A DNA stretch of 64,000 bases, from contig DATGXI010000095.1 of NCBI GenBank assembly GCA_035299065.1, positions 1-64,000 on the forward strand. The letters are read 5' to 3'. The stretch's first letter is position 1. The number at the start of each line of letters is the position of its first letter. A program made the position numbers and the translations under genes. The notes beneath the pieces are model-generated. The model saw only the letters and a program-made list of their open reading frames with translations. It did not search any database and was not told where the DNA came from. Positions 18,639-27,041 of this stretch are shown piece by piece. The DNA comes from DASPJQ01 sp035299065 (lineage in GTDB: Bacteria > Bacteroidota > Bacteroidia > Flavobacteriales_D > UBA2798).

Positions 18639-18676
18639 ATGCTGACAGCGCTATATTGAATCCCGCTCGTCAGCAT
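18639..18676 (+). other. Stem-loop downstream of dnaK without a T tract
   Basis: ATGCTGAC-AGCG and CGCT-c-GTCAGCAT can form a 12-bp stem with one bulged base and a 13-nt loop, 36 bp after the dnaK stop. No poly-T follows, so it is not an ordinary intrinsic terminator. It could be a 3' stabilising structure or a relic of a repeat. Confidence 0.45.
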
Positions 18677-18783
18677 AGGCAGCAATCGTCAAAACGTTTC
18701 AATCAGGCCATTTTGAATACGCTGGAAAACCACTACTACAAACTAATAAAGTAAATTTAAGGCTTACTAATTATAAAAAAGAG

Positions 18784-18817
18784 AATCCTCAACCAGGAAA
18801 TTGGTTGGGGATTTTTT
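18784..18817. terminator. Bidirectional terminator between dnaK and the S8 peptidase gene
   Basis: AATCCTCAACCA (18784-18795) pairs with TGGTTGGGGATT (18802-18813) around a 6-nt loop, flanked by A and T runs on both sides. It lies between convergent genes and overlaps the 3' end of the peptidase gene. Confidence 0.85.
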
Positions 18818-21800
18818 ATTTAACCTTAACGAGCTTAACTGTTTTGCTTTTTTCTCCTTTGCTTATTTCCAAATAATAAATTCCATTCGGGTTGGTGCTT
18901 AAATCAAACATTGTTTTTGTTGATGATGCCTGAAGGTTTTGCATTTGAATTTGACGGCCCAATACATCACGAATAATCAGCAACGTGTTTTCACCTGTGT
19001 TTTCAATGGCAACCGTAAACTCGCCCGTGTTTGGATTTGGAAACACATTGTAATTGCCAATAGATGAAATTTCTTCAACCGAATTTGCTTCCATGACTTT
19101 TACAGCATCAATAGCCAGGTCAGAGGAAGATGAAAAACCTGTGTAACCCCTAAAGCGTATTTTTACTCCCGAACCTGCAAATGCACTTAATGAAGCAACT
19201 GTTGTTCCCCACTGGTCACCCTGGTCACCCGTTATTACTTTTACATCTTCAACCCACCCGCCATTGTACACATCAACATGCAATGAAGCAATGCTGGCTC
19301 CATACATGTGGTAAGCAAATTCAAGTACCGGATTTAGCGCTGCAGAAAGGTCAATGCAGGGCGATGTCATGTGAGCCACTTTTAATGCGCAGGACGATGC
19401 CTCAATGTACACGTATTTACCTGTAGTATCGCCCGGTAAAAAATCCTGTGAAGGGCCTGTGTTGTTTGTTGGTGTTGAACCCGCATTTGGGCGCCAGTCG
19501 GTATCATCTTCATCGGTATTCAACATATTTTTCCATCCATTTGCCAGTGGGCATGAAACCGTACTGCAACCTGTTGTTGTTCCACACACCGTGAACGTTT
19601 CAAAATCTTCGCTATACGGGAAAGTAACCGGGTAATAGGAACTTGAGTCAATAAAAATTTGGGTTGTATCGTTATAAATATTTAAATCGCCACCGTAGTT
19701 AACCCATGTTTGAATGATGTAATTTCCCGGGGTTGAAAGGTTGGCCAGTGTTGTAAAATTGTACGTGACTGTATCGCCCGGATAAATCGTGTCGGCATAT
19801 ATTTCATTTACCACAGCACCTGAATTTACCTGGTAGTGAACCGGAACATTTAACAAATCAGTTGTTCCTCCATTCACAATTTCAATACTTACTGTTTCCA
19901 TTCCGTATCCGTTACAATTAACCGGCAACGGGCTAACCACTGCGTTTAAACCTGCATCAAGCAATAAATCACATGCCACCAGTACCGGAAATTTTTCAAT
20001 GGCAATGTTGCGTTTTCCAACTGCGTTCAATGGACCACGTGCACGTACCGCAAACCAGGTTGTGTTTATATACGGCATGGCAATTTCAATGGACGTTGTT
20101 GTGGTGTTTGCAATTGAGTCCATATACACATTGCCCAGCATAAATACATCATACGAAGTTGCACCAACAACAGGATTCCAGGTTAATTGCAACGTATCAG
20201 GACATGAATATGCCACGGTTAAACTTGTGGGAATATTGATAATTGAAAAAACCGCATCACTTTGATCGGAAATTGCGCCTCGGGTAACACGTACCAGGCA
20301 TTTACCTGAAATTACTGCGGGAACACTCCAGTTAAAGGCGCGGCTTGTTGCCGCTACGGTTGCAATGCTCGTCCATGTTAAACCGCTGTCAATTGAATAC
20401 TCCAATAAAAATGTGCCAGCGTTTCCATACGCATCCCATCGAATGATTTCAGGTTCGGCCGGGGCAAAATTTTCACCACCCATGGGGCTGGTAAGTGTAA
20501 TTTCATCGGTCAAAAATTCATAGGCAATAAAATAATCCTGCGGCCCCTGTGGAATGCTGGTGCCATTGATTTCGATGGTATGCATTCCCGGCAAAGGATT
20601 TACCAAAACAATTTGTTCATGGTTATTCAACACATCAACTCCATTGGTTGCCGGTGCGTTAAGGTTAGCAACACTGGGCGTAGGATCCAACACATAAGGA
20701 AAGAAGTTTGCCATTGAAGGATCAATTACACGCATATCAATGTCATTTACCAGCACAGTTGCTGCTGCAGGGGTAGCCTCATAATCGTTCCAGTAAACCA
20801 TGATGCGTGCTTCAAGTGTGCCCATGGGAATATTTAATGTATGCGTATTTGTTGTGCCTGTAGTTATACTGCTATTTATATACTGATTTGTTTCGATTAA
20901 TTTGGCCGCACGAAGTGCATTGATGCGACCATAACCAAATTTATAATCGGGGCCGGTATTTCCCAAATCATCACATGTATTCATTAAAATACATTTTAAA
21001 AGACCTGATGGCGGATTTGATCCGTTAATTAAATTATATGCCTGGTACAATTGTGCCAGTGTGCCTGCAACACCCGGACACGCCATTGACGTTCCTGTTT
21101 TTGATGCGTAGTCATTGGCGTCAATGGTAGAATATACGCTGGTGCCTTTTGCACAAACCTCAGGTTTCAGGCGCCCATCTTCAACCGGACCACGGCTGCT
21201 TGAGCTGTTCAGGTTATCCATAAAATCAAGGTTGCCCACAGCAATTGAATTTTTGGATGCTTTATGTCCACCTGTAATATTTCCCCAACCTGCTCCTGCA
21301 CCATAATCACAATCCTGTGCACCTTCATTACCGGCCGAAAAAACGTGCATGAGCAATGGCATGGTACGTATTTGTTCATCCAGTTCTTCAGATAAACTGG
21401 TGTAGCCCTCATTGCAACCGTCACTATACGAAGTTGATGTTATAACAATGCCGGGACTTATGTAATGGTTGTAAATACTGTCAAAACCCTGGTACTGGCT
21501 TGCTTTGTATACGTAAAGGTTAGCGCCCCAGGCCATGCCGCGCCCGTCAGGATCTTTGTTACCTGCTCCAAAAATGGTTCCTGCGCAATGGTCGCCATGG
21601 TCTCCTAAATTATAATCAAGGTATTGTTGTGGCAAACGTCCGGTATAATCAATGTGCGGACCAATAACCCCATCATCCTGCAAGGCAACGTTAATGCCGG
21701 CCCCATTGTAATGCCTGCCTGAAATAAAATCATTGGCAATGGCATTTGAGCGGTGCAATGTACGGCCGCTTTTGTTTTCAGGTTGCGGGGGTGCCGCTTT

Positions 21801-22394
21801 AAATTCAACGTATGAAATGAAAGGAATTTTGGCAATAACCTTTATGTCAAAATTTTTTGTGTAGGCGGTTTGAACCGTTATGCGTTTAGCGTGTTTATTG
21901 TGATACGTGATCCTGTAAATTGAATTTTTAAAAAAGCTGTTTACCACTTCTGCACTACACGATGAATAATACGTAAATGTGTACGCAATACTGTCATTTA
22001 CAAAAGCATGTTCGGGAACCATGTTGTCCGCTATTTGTTTACTGATTTTATACAGGGGATTAATTTTACCAACGAAACGAACATTGAACGAAGTTAACGC
22101 AGAAAGATTAGCCATTGATGAAATACAGGCTGTATACGCTTTGTTGGGAATATAATCAAGCAGTTCAATTCCATGTTGTTTTAATGCAGCGCGTTGCTCA
22201 ATTGTTGGGAGTGTATTGAATTGTATAAGGCGAAAATAAACACCACCAAAAAATTCGTCAGGTGATGTTAATGGGATTTCAAGTTGACCATTGGGCTCAA
22301 ATTTTTCACCCGAAGCAAATGAAATTTCAAACGACTGTGATTTTGCGTACGTGGAGAAAACCAGTAAGAAAAAAAGAAGACCTGTTTTAAGCAT
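18816..22394 (-). CDS. Secreted S8 (subtilisin-like) serine peptidase with T9SS type A tail
   Basis: The 1,192-residue product starts at the ATG at 22394, which places a clean signal peptide (MLKTGLLFFLLVFSTYAKSQ) at the N-terminus; an upstream in-frame ATG would bury it. A propeptide-like region covers about residues 20-220. The S8 catalytic triad is visible: Asp240 in ALQDDGV, His266 in GDHGDHCAGT and Ser436 in KTGTSMACPGVAG. Downstream are beta-sandwich modules, a fibronectin-like segment (TLQLTWNPVVGATSYDVFML), a jelly-roll module and a type A sorting tail (VFPNPNTGEF, NPNGIYYLEISKGEKSKTV). It is expected to be exported by T9SS as an extracellular protease. It stands alone, divergent from the LolA-like gene. 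Confidence 0.92.
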   Translation of the reverse strand: MLKTGLLFFLLVFSTYAKSQSFEISFASGEKFEPNGQLEIPLTSPDEFFGGVYFRLIQFNTLPTIEQRAALKQHGIELLDYIPNKAYTACISSMANLSALTSFNVRFVGKINPLYKISKQIADNMVPEHAFVNDSIAYTFTYYSSCSAEVVNSFFKNSIYRITYHNKHAKRITVQTAYTKNFDIKVIAKIPFISYVEFKAAPPQPENKSGRTLHRSNAIANDFISGRHYNGAGINVALQDDGVIGPHIDYTGRLPQQYLDYNLGDHGDHCAGTIFGAGNKDPDGRGMAWGANLYVYKASQYQGFDSIYNHYISPGIVITSTSYSDGCNEGYTSLSEELDEQIRTMPLLMHVFSAGNEGAQDCDYGAGAGWGNITGGHKASKNSIAVGNLDFMDNLNSSSSRGPVEDGRLKPEVCAKGTSVYSTIDANDYASKTGTSMACPGVAGTLAQLYQAYNLINGSNPPSGLLKCILMNTCDDLGNTGPDYKFGYGRINALRAAKLIETNQYINSSITTGTTNTHTLNIPMGTLEARIMVYWNDYEATPAAATVLVNDIDMRVIDPSMANFFPYVLDPTPSVANLNAPATNGVDVLNNHEQIVLVNPLPGMHTIEINGTSIPQGPQDYFIAYEFLTDEITLTSPMGGENFAPAEPEIIRWDAYGNAGTFLLEYSIDSGLTWTSIATVAATSRAFNWSVPAVISGKCLVRVTRGAISDQSDAVFSIINIPTSLTVAYSCPDTLQLTWNPVVGATSYDVFMLGNVYMDSIANTTTTSIEIAMPYINTTWFAVRARGPLNAVGKRNIAIEKFPVLVACDLLLDAGLNAVVSPLPVNCNGYGMETVSIEIVNGGTTDLLNVPVHYQVNSGAVVNEIYADTIYPGDTVTYNFTTLANLSTPGNYIIQTWVNYGGDLNIYNDTTQIFIDSSSYYPVTFPYSEDFETFTVCGTTTGCSTVSCPLANGWKNMLNTDEDDTDWRPNAGSTPTNNTGPSQDFLPGDTTGKYVYIEASSCALKVAHMTSPCIDLSAALNPVLEFAYHMYGASIASLHVDVYNGGWVEDVKVITGDQGDQWGTTVASLSAFAGSGVKIRFRGYTGFSSSSDLAIDAVKVMEANSVEEISSIGNYNVFPNPNTGEFTVAIENTGENTLLIIRDVLGRQIQMQNLQASSTKTMFDLSTNPNGIYYLEISKGEKSKTVKLVKVK

Positions 22395-22571
22395 AATGCG
22401 TGATTGGAAATAATGCCTTAAGTTAAGGATTTGCAGAACAGGTTGCATCCAACCCTGGTAAAACACTGATTTATACCCGTATTCATGTTCAATAACAAGT
22501 ATTTAACACAGTTAAAAGCGCATTTAACATCCTTTGGAATAGTTTTTGAAATCGGGTATGGCAGTATTATA

Positions 22572-22579
22572 TACTTTTG
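22572..22579 (+). promoter_or_regulatory. TACTTTTG -7 box directly before the lolA-like ATG (leaderless candidate)
   Basis: TACTTTTG ends 4 nt before the ATG at 22584. A TTTG lies upstream at 22545-22548, with a somewhat long 23-bp spacer. Transcription from this box would leave almost no 5' leader. Confidence 0.55.
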
Positions 22580-22583
22580 ACAT

Positions 22584-23213
22584 ATGAAATTATTCTTAAC
22601 CATTGCCGCTCTTGCCTTTACAGGCGTGACTATGGCGCAGGACCAGGATCCAAAGGCCAAAACAATTCTTGATGAATTAAGCAAGAAAACAAAGGCCTAT
22701 TCAACCATACAGGTTGAGTTTACTATGAAAACCACCAATAAAACCAGTGGTACAAATGAAACTGTAAAAGGTACAGCTACCATGAAGGGTTCAAAATACA
22801 TTATTGACCTTGGCAAGCAAAAAGTGTTGTGTGATGGTGTAAAAGTGTGGACCCTTTTGATGAAAGAAAAAGAGTGTACCGAAGAAACGGTTGAAGACAA
22901 CAGCGATGCCACTACCAACCCAACCAAATTACTGACCATTTGGGAAAAAGGATTTAAGTACCGTTTTGTTAAGGAAGAAGGAGGAATGCAGGAAATTCAC
23001 TTATTCCCTACCGATACCAAAAAATCAAAATACCATACAGTGATTTTAAAAATTGACAAAGCAAAAGAACAAGTGAAAACCGTTACCGTAAAAGGTAAAA
23101 ACGGTGATGTGATTGAACTGGACGTAACAAAGTTTACACCCAATGTGCAGGTTGAAGATGCTAAGTTTAAGTTTAGCAAGAAAGATTACCCGGATTTTAC
23201 AGTGATAGATTAA
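22584..23213 (+). CDS. LolA-like outer-membrane lipoprotein carrier protein
   Basis: This 209-residue protein has a signal peptide cut near TMAQ and the LolA/LolB half-barrel pattern: KTKAYSTIQVEFTM, then VKGTATMKGSKYIIDLGKQKVLCDGVKVW, ending in strands that carry FTPNVQVEDAKFKFSKKDYP. LolA ferries lipoproteins from the inner to the outer membrane through the periplasm. Bacteroidota encode several paralogs, so which one this is remains open. It is monocistronic, with its own terminator immediately downstream and a promoter box abutting the start. Confidence 0.85.
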   Translation: MKLFLTIAALAFTGVTMAQDQDPKAKTILDELSKKTKAYSTIQVEFTMKTTNKTSGTNETVKGTATMKGSKYIIDLGKQKVLCDGVKVWTLLMKEKECTEETVEDNSDATTNPTKLLTIWEKGFKYRFVKEEGGMQEIHLFPTDTKKSKYHTVILKIDKAKEQVKTVTVKGKNGDVIELDVTKFTPNVQVEDAKFKFSKKDYPDFTVID

Positions 23214-23248
23214 TAGACGCTAGACTCAAGACGCTGGAAATACAAGGA

Positions 23249-23277
23249 AACCGGAATTTAATTGTTCCGGTTTTTTT
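23249..23277 (+). terminator. Rho-independent terminator after the lolA-like gene
   Basis: AACCGGAA / TTCCGGTT forms an 8-bp perfect stem with an 8-nt loop, followed by seven Ts. Confidence 0.9.
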
Positions 23278-23335
23278 ATGTGGTTACTTTTTTGAAGCAT
23301 GAAAATACTGCAAGCGATAGAGCCGATACCCCGGA

Positions 23336-23441
23336 ACAAAAAGTGAAAGAAAAGCCGGATACTGCGCTACGCCTGGATCATAAGTAAAAAAATAGTTTAT
23401 AGCTGCTCAATCAGGAACGAGGCTTTTCTTTCACTTTTTGT
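23336..23441. repeat. Perfect 21-bp inverted repeat with 64-bp spacer
   Basis: The arms are 23336-23356 and 23421-23441, built on AAAAAGTGAAAGAAAAGCC and its exact complement plus two more pairs. No T tract follows either arm. Size and structure suggest a MITE-like element or a folded RNA; no transposase or target duplication was recognised. Confidence 0.7.
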
Positions 23442-23694
23442 GAGGAGTAAAGGCGAAAGCGCGGCCCGCGAGGAATTTCGAGTGCTGAATTTCCAGTTTC
23501 GAACTTTGCCGAGGGGGTGCAGCATAATTGAACTCTTGAAAAAATCTGTGTAATATGTGCAATCCGTGGCTGGTAAAAGAATAATAACCTGTACATGACA
23601 AAACCATGACAATTTTAAGCCGCTGATTATCATTAAGTACAAGAAATTCAATCTTTTAACACAAAAATGGTGATGTTACTTTGAGCAATTGCCC

Positions 23695-23702
23695 TATATT
23701 TG
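23695..23702 (+). promoter_or_regulatory. TATATTTG -7 box upstream of tatA
   Basis: TATATTTG fits TAnnTTTG and ends 19 nt before the tatA ATG. The nearest TTTG upstream (23680) is too close to be its -33 element. Confidence 0.45.
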
Positions 23703-23721
23703 CAGCCATAAACATTGAAAA

Positions 23722-23904
23722 ATGCACCAGTTATTGTTTTTAGGAAAGTTAGGTACTACCGAGATCATTTTGATTCTTGCGATTGTGTTGTTGTTATTTG
23801 GAGGCAAAAAAATTCCTGAATTAATGCGCGGTTTGGGCCGTGGCGTGAAGGAATTTAAGGACGCTTCAAAAGGTGAAGGCGACAATACCCCAAAGAAATC
23901 CTAA
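23722..23904 (+). CDS. tatA: Sec-independent (Tat) translocase protein TatA/E
   Basis: The 60-residue product has one N-terminal membrane helix (LGTTEIILILAIVLLLFGG) followed by the amphipathic KKIPELMRGLGRGVKEFKDA helix, diagnostic of TatA/TatE. These proteins form the pore of the twin-arginine pathway, which exports folded proteins, working with TatC encoded elsewhere. Length matches the family's shortest forms. The gene precedes gatA by 28 bp and may be co-transcribed with it. Confidence 0.95.
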   Translation: MHQLLFLGKLGTTEIILILAIVLLLFGGKKIPELMRGLGRGVKEFKDASKGEGDNTPKKS

Positions 23905-23932
23905 TTTTTTTTTTCAAAGTCACAGTTGACGA

Positions 23933-25357
23933 ATGGAAGTTCGCCACTACAGCAAAATCCGTGAAGATTTATTTTCGGGAAAGCACTCATGTGTTGATTT
24001 GGTTCAACATTACTTGAAAGCTATTGCCGAAAAAAAAGAACTGAACGCGTACCTTGAAGTATTTACTGAAAGTGCGTTGGAACTTGCGCGCAAAACCGAT
24101 GAAAAAATAAAAAACAAAACTGCCGGTAAACTTGCCGGTTGTGTTATTGCCCTAAAAGATAATATTGCTTACAAGGGACATAAAGTATCGGTATCATCCC
24201 ATATTCTTGAAGGATTTGAAAGTATTTACACTGCAACGGCTGTTGAGCGTTTGCTTGCTGAAGATGCTATAATAATTGGACGTACCAATTGCGATGAGTT
24301 TGCGATGGGAAGCTCCAACGAAACCTCCTACTACGGCAATGTATTGAACCCACACAACACGAAATGTGTACCAGGTGGATCAAGCGGTGGAAGTTGTGCT
24401 GCAGTTGCTGCCGGATTGTGTACTGCTGCATTGGGAACCGACACAGGCGGATCAATACGCCAGCCCGCATCATTTACAGGTACGGTTGGCATGAAACCCA
24501 CTTACGGAAGAATTTCACGTTATGGTTTGTTGGCCTACGCCTCATCATTTGATCAAATTGGCCCTGTTACAAACAATGTACATGATTGCGCCCTGTTAAT
24601 TGAGGTGATGGCTGGCAAAGACCCAATGGACAGCACCAGCTCAAGCACAAAAACCGAAGCCTACAGTGCATTGCCTGCATCGGATACAAAATATAAAATT
24701 GCCTATTTAAGGGAGTGTATTGAAAACCCCGGTCTTGACCCTGAAATAAAAAATAATTTTTACGCAACAGTTGAAAAATTAAAAGCCCAGGGCCATAGTG
24801 TTGAAGCAGTAAATTTTCCGTACCTGGACCATTTGGTGCCTACGTATTATGTGTTAACAACAGCCGAAGCCTCAAGCAACCTGGCGCGTTATGATGGTGT
24901 GCATTACGGATACCGCAGCAAAAATGCAACTGACGTGGAAAGCACTTACGTTAAATCGCGTACCGAAGGTTTTGGGAAAGAAGTGAGGCGCAGAATTATG
25001 CTTGGCACATTTGTGTTGAGTGCCGGATATTATGACGCTTATTATACAAAAGGATTAAAAGTGCGCAGGCTGATTAAAAATCATACCGATGATATATTTA
25101 CCGGCCACGATTTTATACTTACACCCACTACACCAGGAACAGCATTTGAATTTGGGGCCAACAGTGCTGACCCTGTAAAAATGTACCTTGAAGATATTTT
25201 CACAGTGCAGGCGCCTATTTGTGGAATTCCTGCAATTAGCATTCCTGCGGGTGTACATTCAAATGGCTTACCCTATGGTATTCAATTGATGTCACCAAAA
25301 TTTACAGAGAGTAAATTGTTAGCATTTTCAAAAACCCTTGAAGGGATGCTTGCGTAA
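23933..25357 (+). CDS. gatA: Asp-tRNA(Asn)/Glu-tRNA(Gln) amidotransferase subunit A
   Basis: This 474-residue amidase-signature protein carries the Lys-Ser-Ser triad: Lys in GCVIALKDNIAYKG, the cis-Ser and nucleophile in VPGGSSGGSCAAVAA and LGTDTGGSIRQPAS. The flanking GSSNETSYYG and GMKPTYGRISRYGL are typical of GatA rather than of general amidases. With GatB and GatC it releases ammonia from glutamine to amidate misacylated tRNA in the cytosol. gatB and gatC are not adjacent, as is usual in this phylum. The next gene's start codon lies 103 bp downstream. Confidence 0.95.
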   Translation: MEVRHYSKIREDLFSGKHSCVDLVQHYLKAIAEKKELNAYLEVFTESALELARKTDEKIKNKTAGKLAGCVIALKDNIAYKGHKVSVSSHILEGFESIYTATAVERLLAEDAIIIGRTNCDEFAMGSSNETSYYGNVLNPHNTKCVPGGSSGGSCAAVAAGLCTAALGTDTGGSIRQPASFTGTVGMKPTYGRISRYGLLAYASSFDQIGPVTNNVHDCALLIEVMAGKDPMDSTSSSTKTEAYSALPASDTKYKIAYLRECIENPGLDPEIKNNFYATVEKLKAQGHSVEAVNFPYLDHLVPTYYVLTTAEASSNLARYDGVHYGYRSKNATDVESTYVKSRTEGFGKEVRRRIMLGTFVLSAGYYDAYYTKGLKVRRLIKNHTDDIFTGHDFILTPTTPGTAFEFGANSADPVKMYLEDIFTVQAPICGIPAISIPAGVHSNGLPYGIQLMSPKFTESKLLAFSKTLEGMLA

Positions 25358-25460
25358 AATAGTTAAAATTGCCGTCCCGGCCATTGCACATTACTGTATT
25401 TTTTGTATTTTGATTGCCGCACCACGCAGGTGGTTAACCGAGTTGATTTTAGGAGAGAAC

Positions 25461-26951
25461 ATGAGAGTACTAGCATTCATATTATTAATTGGTATTGGAA
25501 CAAATGCAATTGCAAGTGACGATACCCTACGTGTTAAAAAAATACGCAAAGATGATCCCGTACTTGTTGCCATGGACAGTTTGGAGGCCTTAAACTATTT
25601 AGCCAACGACAAATTTACCGTTGTACGCAACAAAGCAAAATACACCATGCCAAGTGATTCGGTTCCGAGACCTGATGCAGCAACCATAGCTGCGCGGTTG
25701 AAAAAACTGGATGCCCGTTCACCCATGAACCTTACATATAATGAAGACGTGCAGGCTTACATTGACTTGTATTTGATAAAGGCAAGGGGTGTTACTTCAA
25801 AACTAATTGGCCTTACCGAAATTTATTTCCCTTTGTTTGAGCAGATGCTTGACAAGTATGACATTCCTTTGGAATTAAAATATTTACCAATTATTGAGTC
25901 GGCATTAAACCCAAGTGTTAAATCATGGGCAGGTGCTGTGGGCTTGTGGCAATTCATGTACCCTACGGGAAAAATGTATGGCCTTGAAGTAAACTCATAT
26001 ATTGATGAGCGTTGCGATCCCATTAAAGAAACAGAAGCTGCCTGTAAATTTTTAAAGTATTTGTACAATTGGTATAAAGACTGGAACCTGGCTTTAGCTG
26101 CTTACAATGCAGGACCCGGCACCATCAACAATGCCATTCGCAAATCAGGTGGTAAAACCGATTATTGGGAAATTTTTCCTTACATACCCAAGGAAACACG
26201 TGGTTATGTACCGGCATTTATTGCTGCCAATTATTTCATGAACTATTATGTAGAACATAACCTTGTTCCTTATGACACCAAAAAGCAATACTTTACTTTT
26301 GATACGGTGCATATTGACAAACGCCTGGATTTAAAACACGTGAGCGCGGTATTGCAAATTAACCTGGAAGATTTACAGTACATGAATCCCCTGTTCAAAA
26401 CCACCATTGTACCGGGTGATGACAAGAAGACCCACATTTTTCTTCCGAAAAACAAAGTAGGTGATTTTATTTTGTATGCTGACAGCATTTACAATTATAA
26501 TGGTAAACCGCAACTGGCAAACGGAAATGCGGAACCGGTTAAACAGTATACAAAAGTTAAGTACAATGAAACGCTAAAGGCCATTTCATTGCGAACAGGT
26601 ACCACCGTTGCCGATTTAAAGAAGTGGAACAATATTAAAGGGCAGTATGTAAAAAACGGCAGGTGGCTTGTTTATTATTCAGGTACGAAACCCGAGGAGA
26701 ATACAGCTGGTTCAACCGAAAACACAACTACCACAACAAACAATGCCACTACAACCAATCAAACAACAACAACTGCAAATAACAAATCGCTGGCATCGGT
26801 AAGTTATTATACCGTTAAAAGTGGCGATACCTTGTACAAAATTGCTGAACGAAAAGGAGCTTCGGCAACAGGAATCAAGAAATTAAATCCGAATGTGAAC
26901 TGGAACAGGTTGCAGGTTGGGCAAAAAATCAAGATACCTGCAAAAGGTTAG
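25461..26951 (+). CDS. MltD-like lytic transglycosylase with two LysM domains
   Basis: I start this 496-residue protein at the ATG at 25461, because AGGAG lies just upstream and a signal peptide (MRVLAFILLIGIGTNAIAS) begins there; the frame is open further upstream but overlaps gatA. The SLT domain (about 105-255) has the catalytic Glu146 in IIESALNP, then GAVGLWQFMYPTG and ALAAYNAGPG. Two LysM modules follow, about 361-405 (divergent) and 448-495 (YTVKSGDTLYKIAERKG), separated by a Thr/Asn-rich linker. Such enzymes cleave peptidoglycan glycan strands with 1,6-anhydro product formation in the periplasm. Confidence 0.93.
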   Translation: MRVLAFILLIGIGTNAIASDDTLRVKKIRKDDPVLVAMDSLEALNYLANDKFTVVRNKAKYTMPSDSVPRPDAATIAARLKKLDARSPMNLTYNEDVQAYIDLYLIKARGVTSKLIGLTEIYFPLFEQMLDKYDIPLELKYLPIIESALNPSVKSWAGAVGLWQFMYPTGKMYGLEVNSYIDERCDPIKETEAACKFLKYLYNWYKDWNLALAAYNAGPGTINNAIRKSGGKTDYWEIFPYIPKETRGYVPAFIAANYFMNYYVEHNLVPYDTKKQYFTFDTVHIDKRLDLKHVSAVLQINLEDLQYMNPLFKTTIVPGDDKKTHIFLPKNKVGDFILYADSIYNYNGKPQLANGNAEPVKQYTKVKYNETLKAISLRTGTTVADLKKWNNIKGQYVKNGRWLVYYSGTKPEENTAGSTENTTTTTNNATTTNQTTTTANNKSLASVSYYTVKSGDTLYKIAERKGASATGIKKLNPNVNWNRLQVGQKIKIPAKG

Positions 26952-27041
26952 TTTAGTTTTGATTTTTGGTTAAATGATTTCAAAACAAACTGCCAGGTTT
27001 ATATTTTATTAAGTTGCCCTAAACAGTTAAGCTTACTTATC

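Larger units (their letters stand above)
23278..23721. other. Gene-poor region with inverted-repeat element
   Basis: About 440 bp between the lolA-like terminator and tatA. Short open frames on the minus strand overlap a GC-skewed stretch at about 23455-23520 and have no recognisable family, so I do not call a gene. The stretch holds a perfect 21-bp inverted repeat and a CAGATT-type degenerate repeat at about 23543-23575. It looks like a small non-autonomous repeat or the relic of one. Confidence 0.55.

Noticed and set aside
23397..23651. 84-codon minus-strand frame in the inverted-repeat region
   Set aside because: It overlaps one arm of the inverted repeat, has no known domain and no promoter; it is better explained as noncoding repeat.
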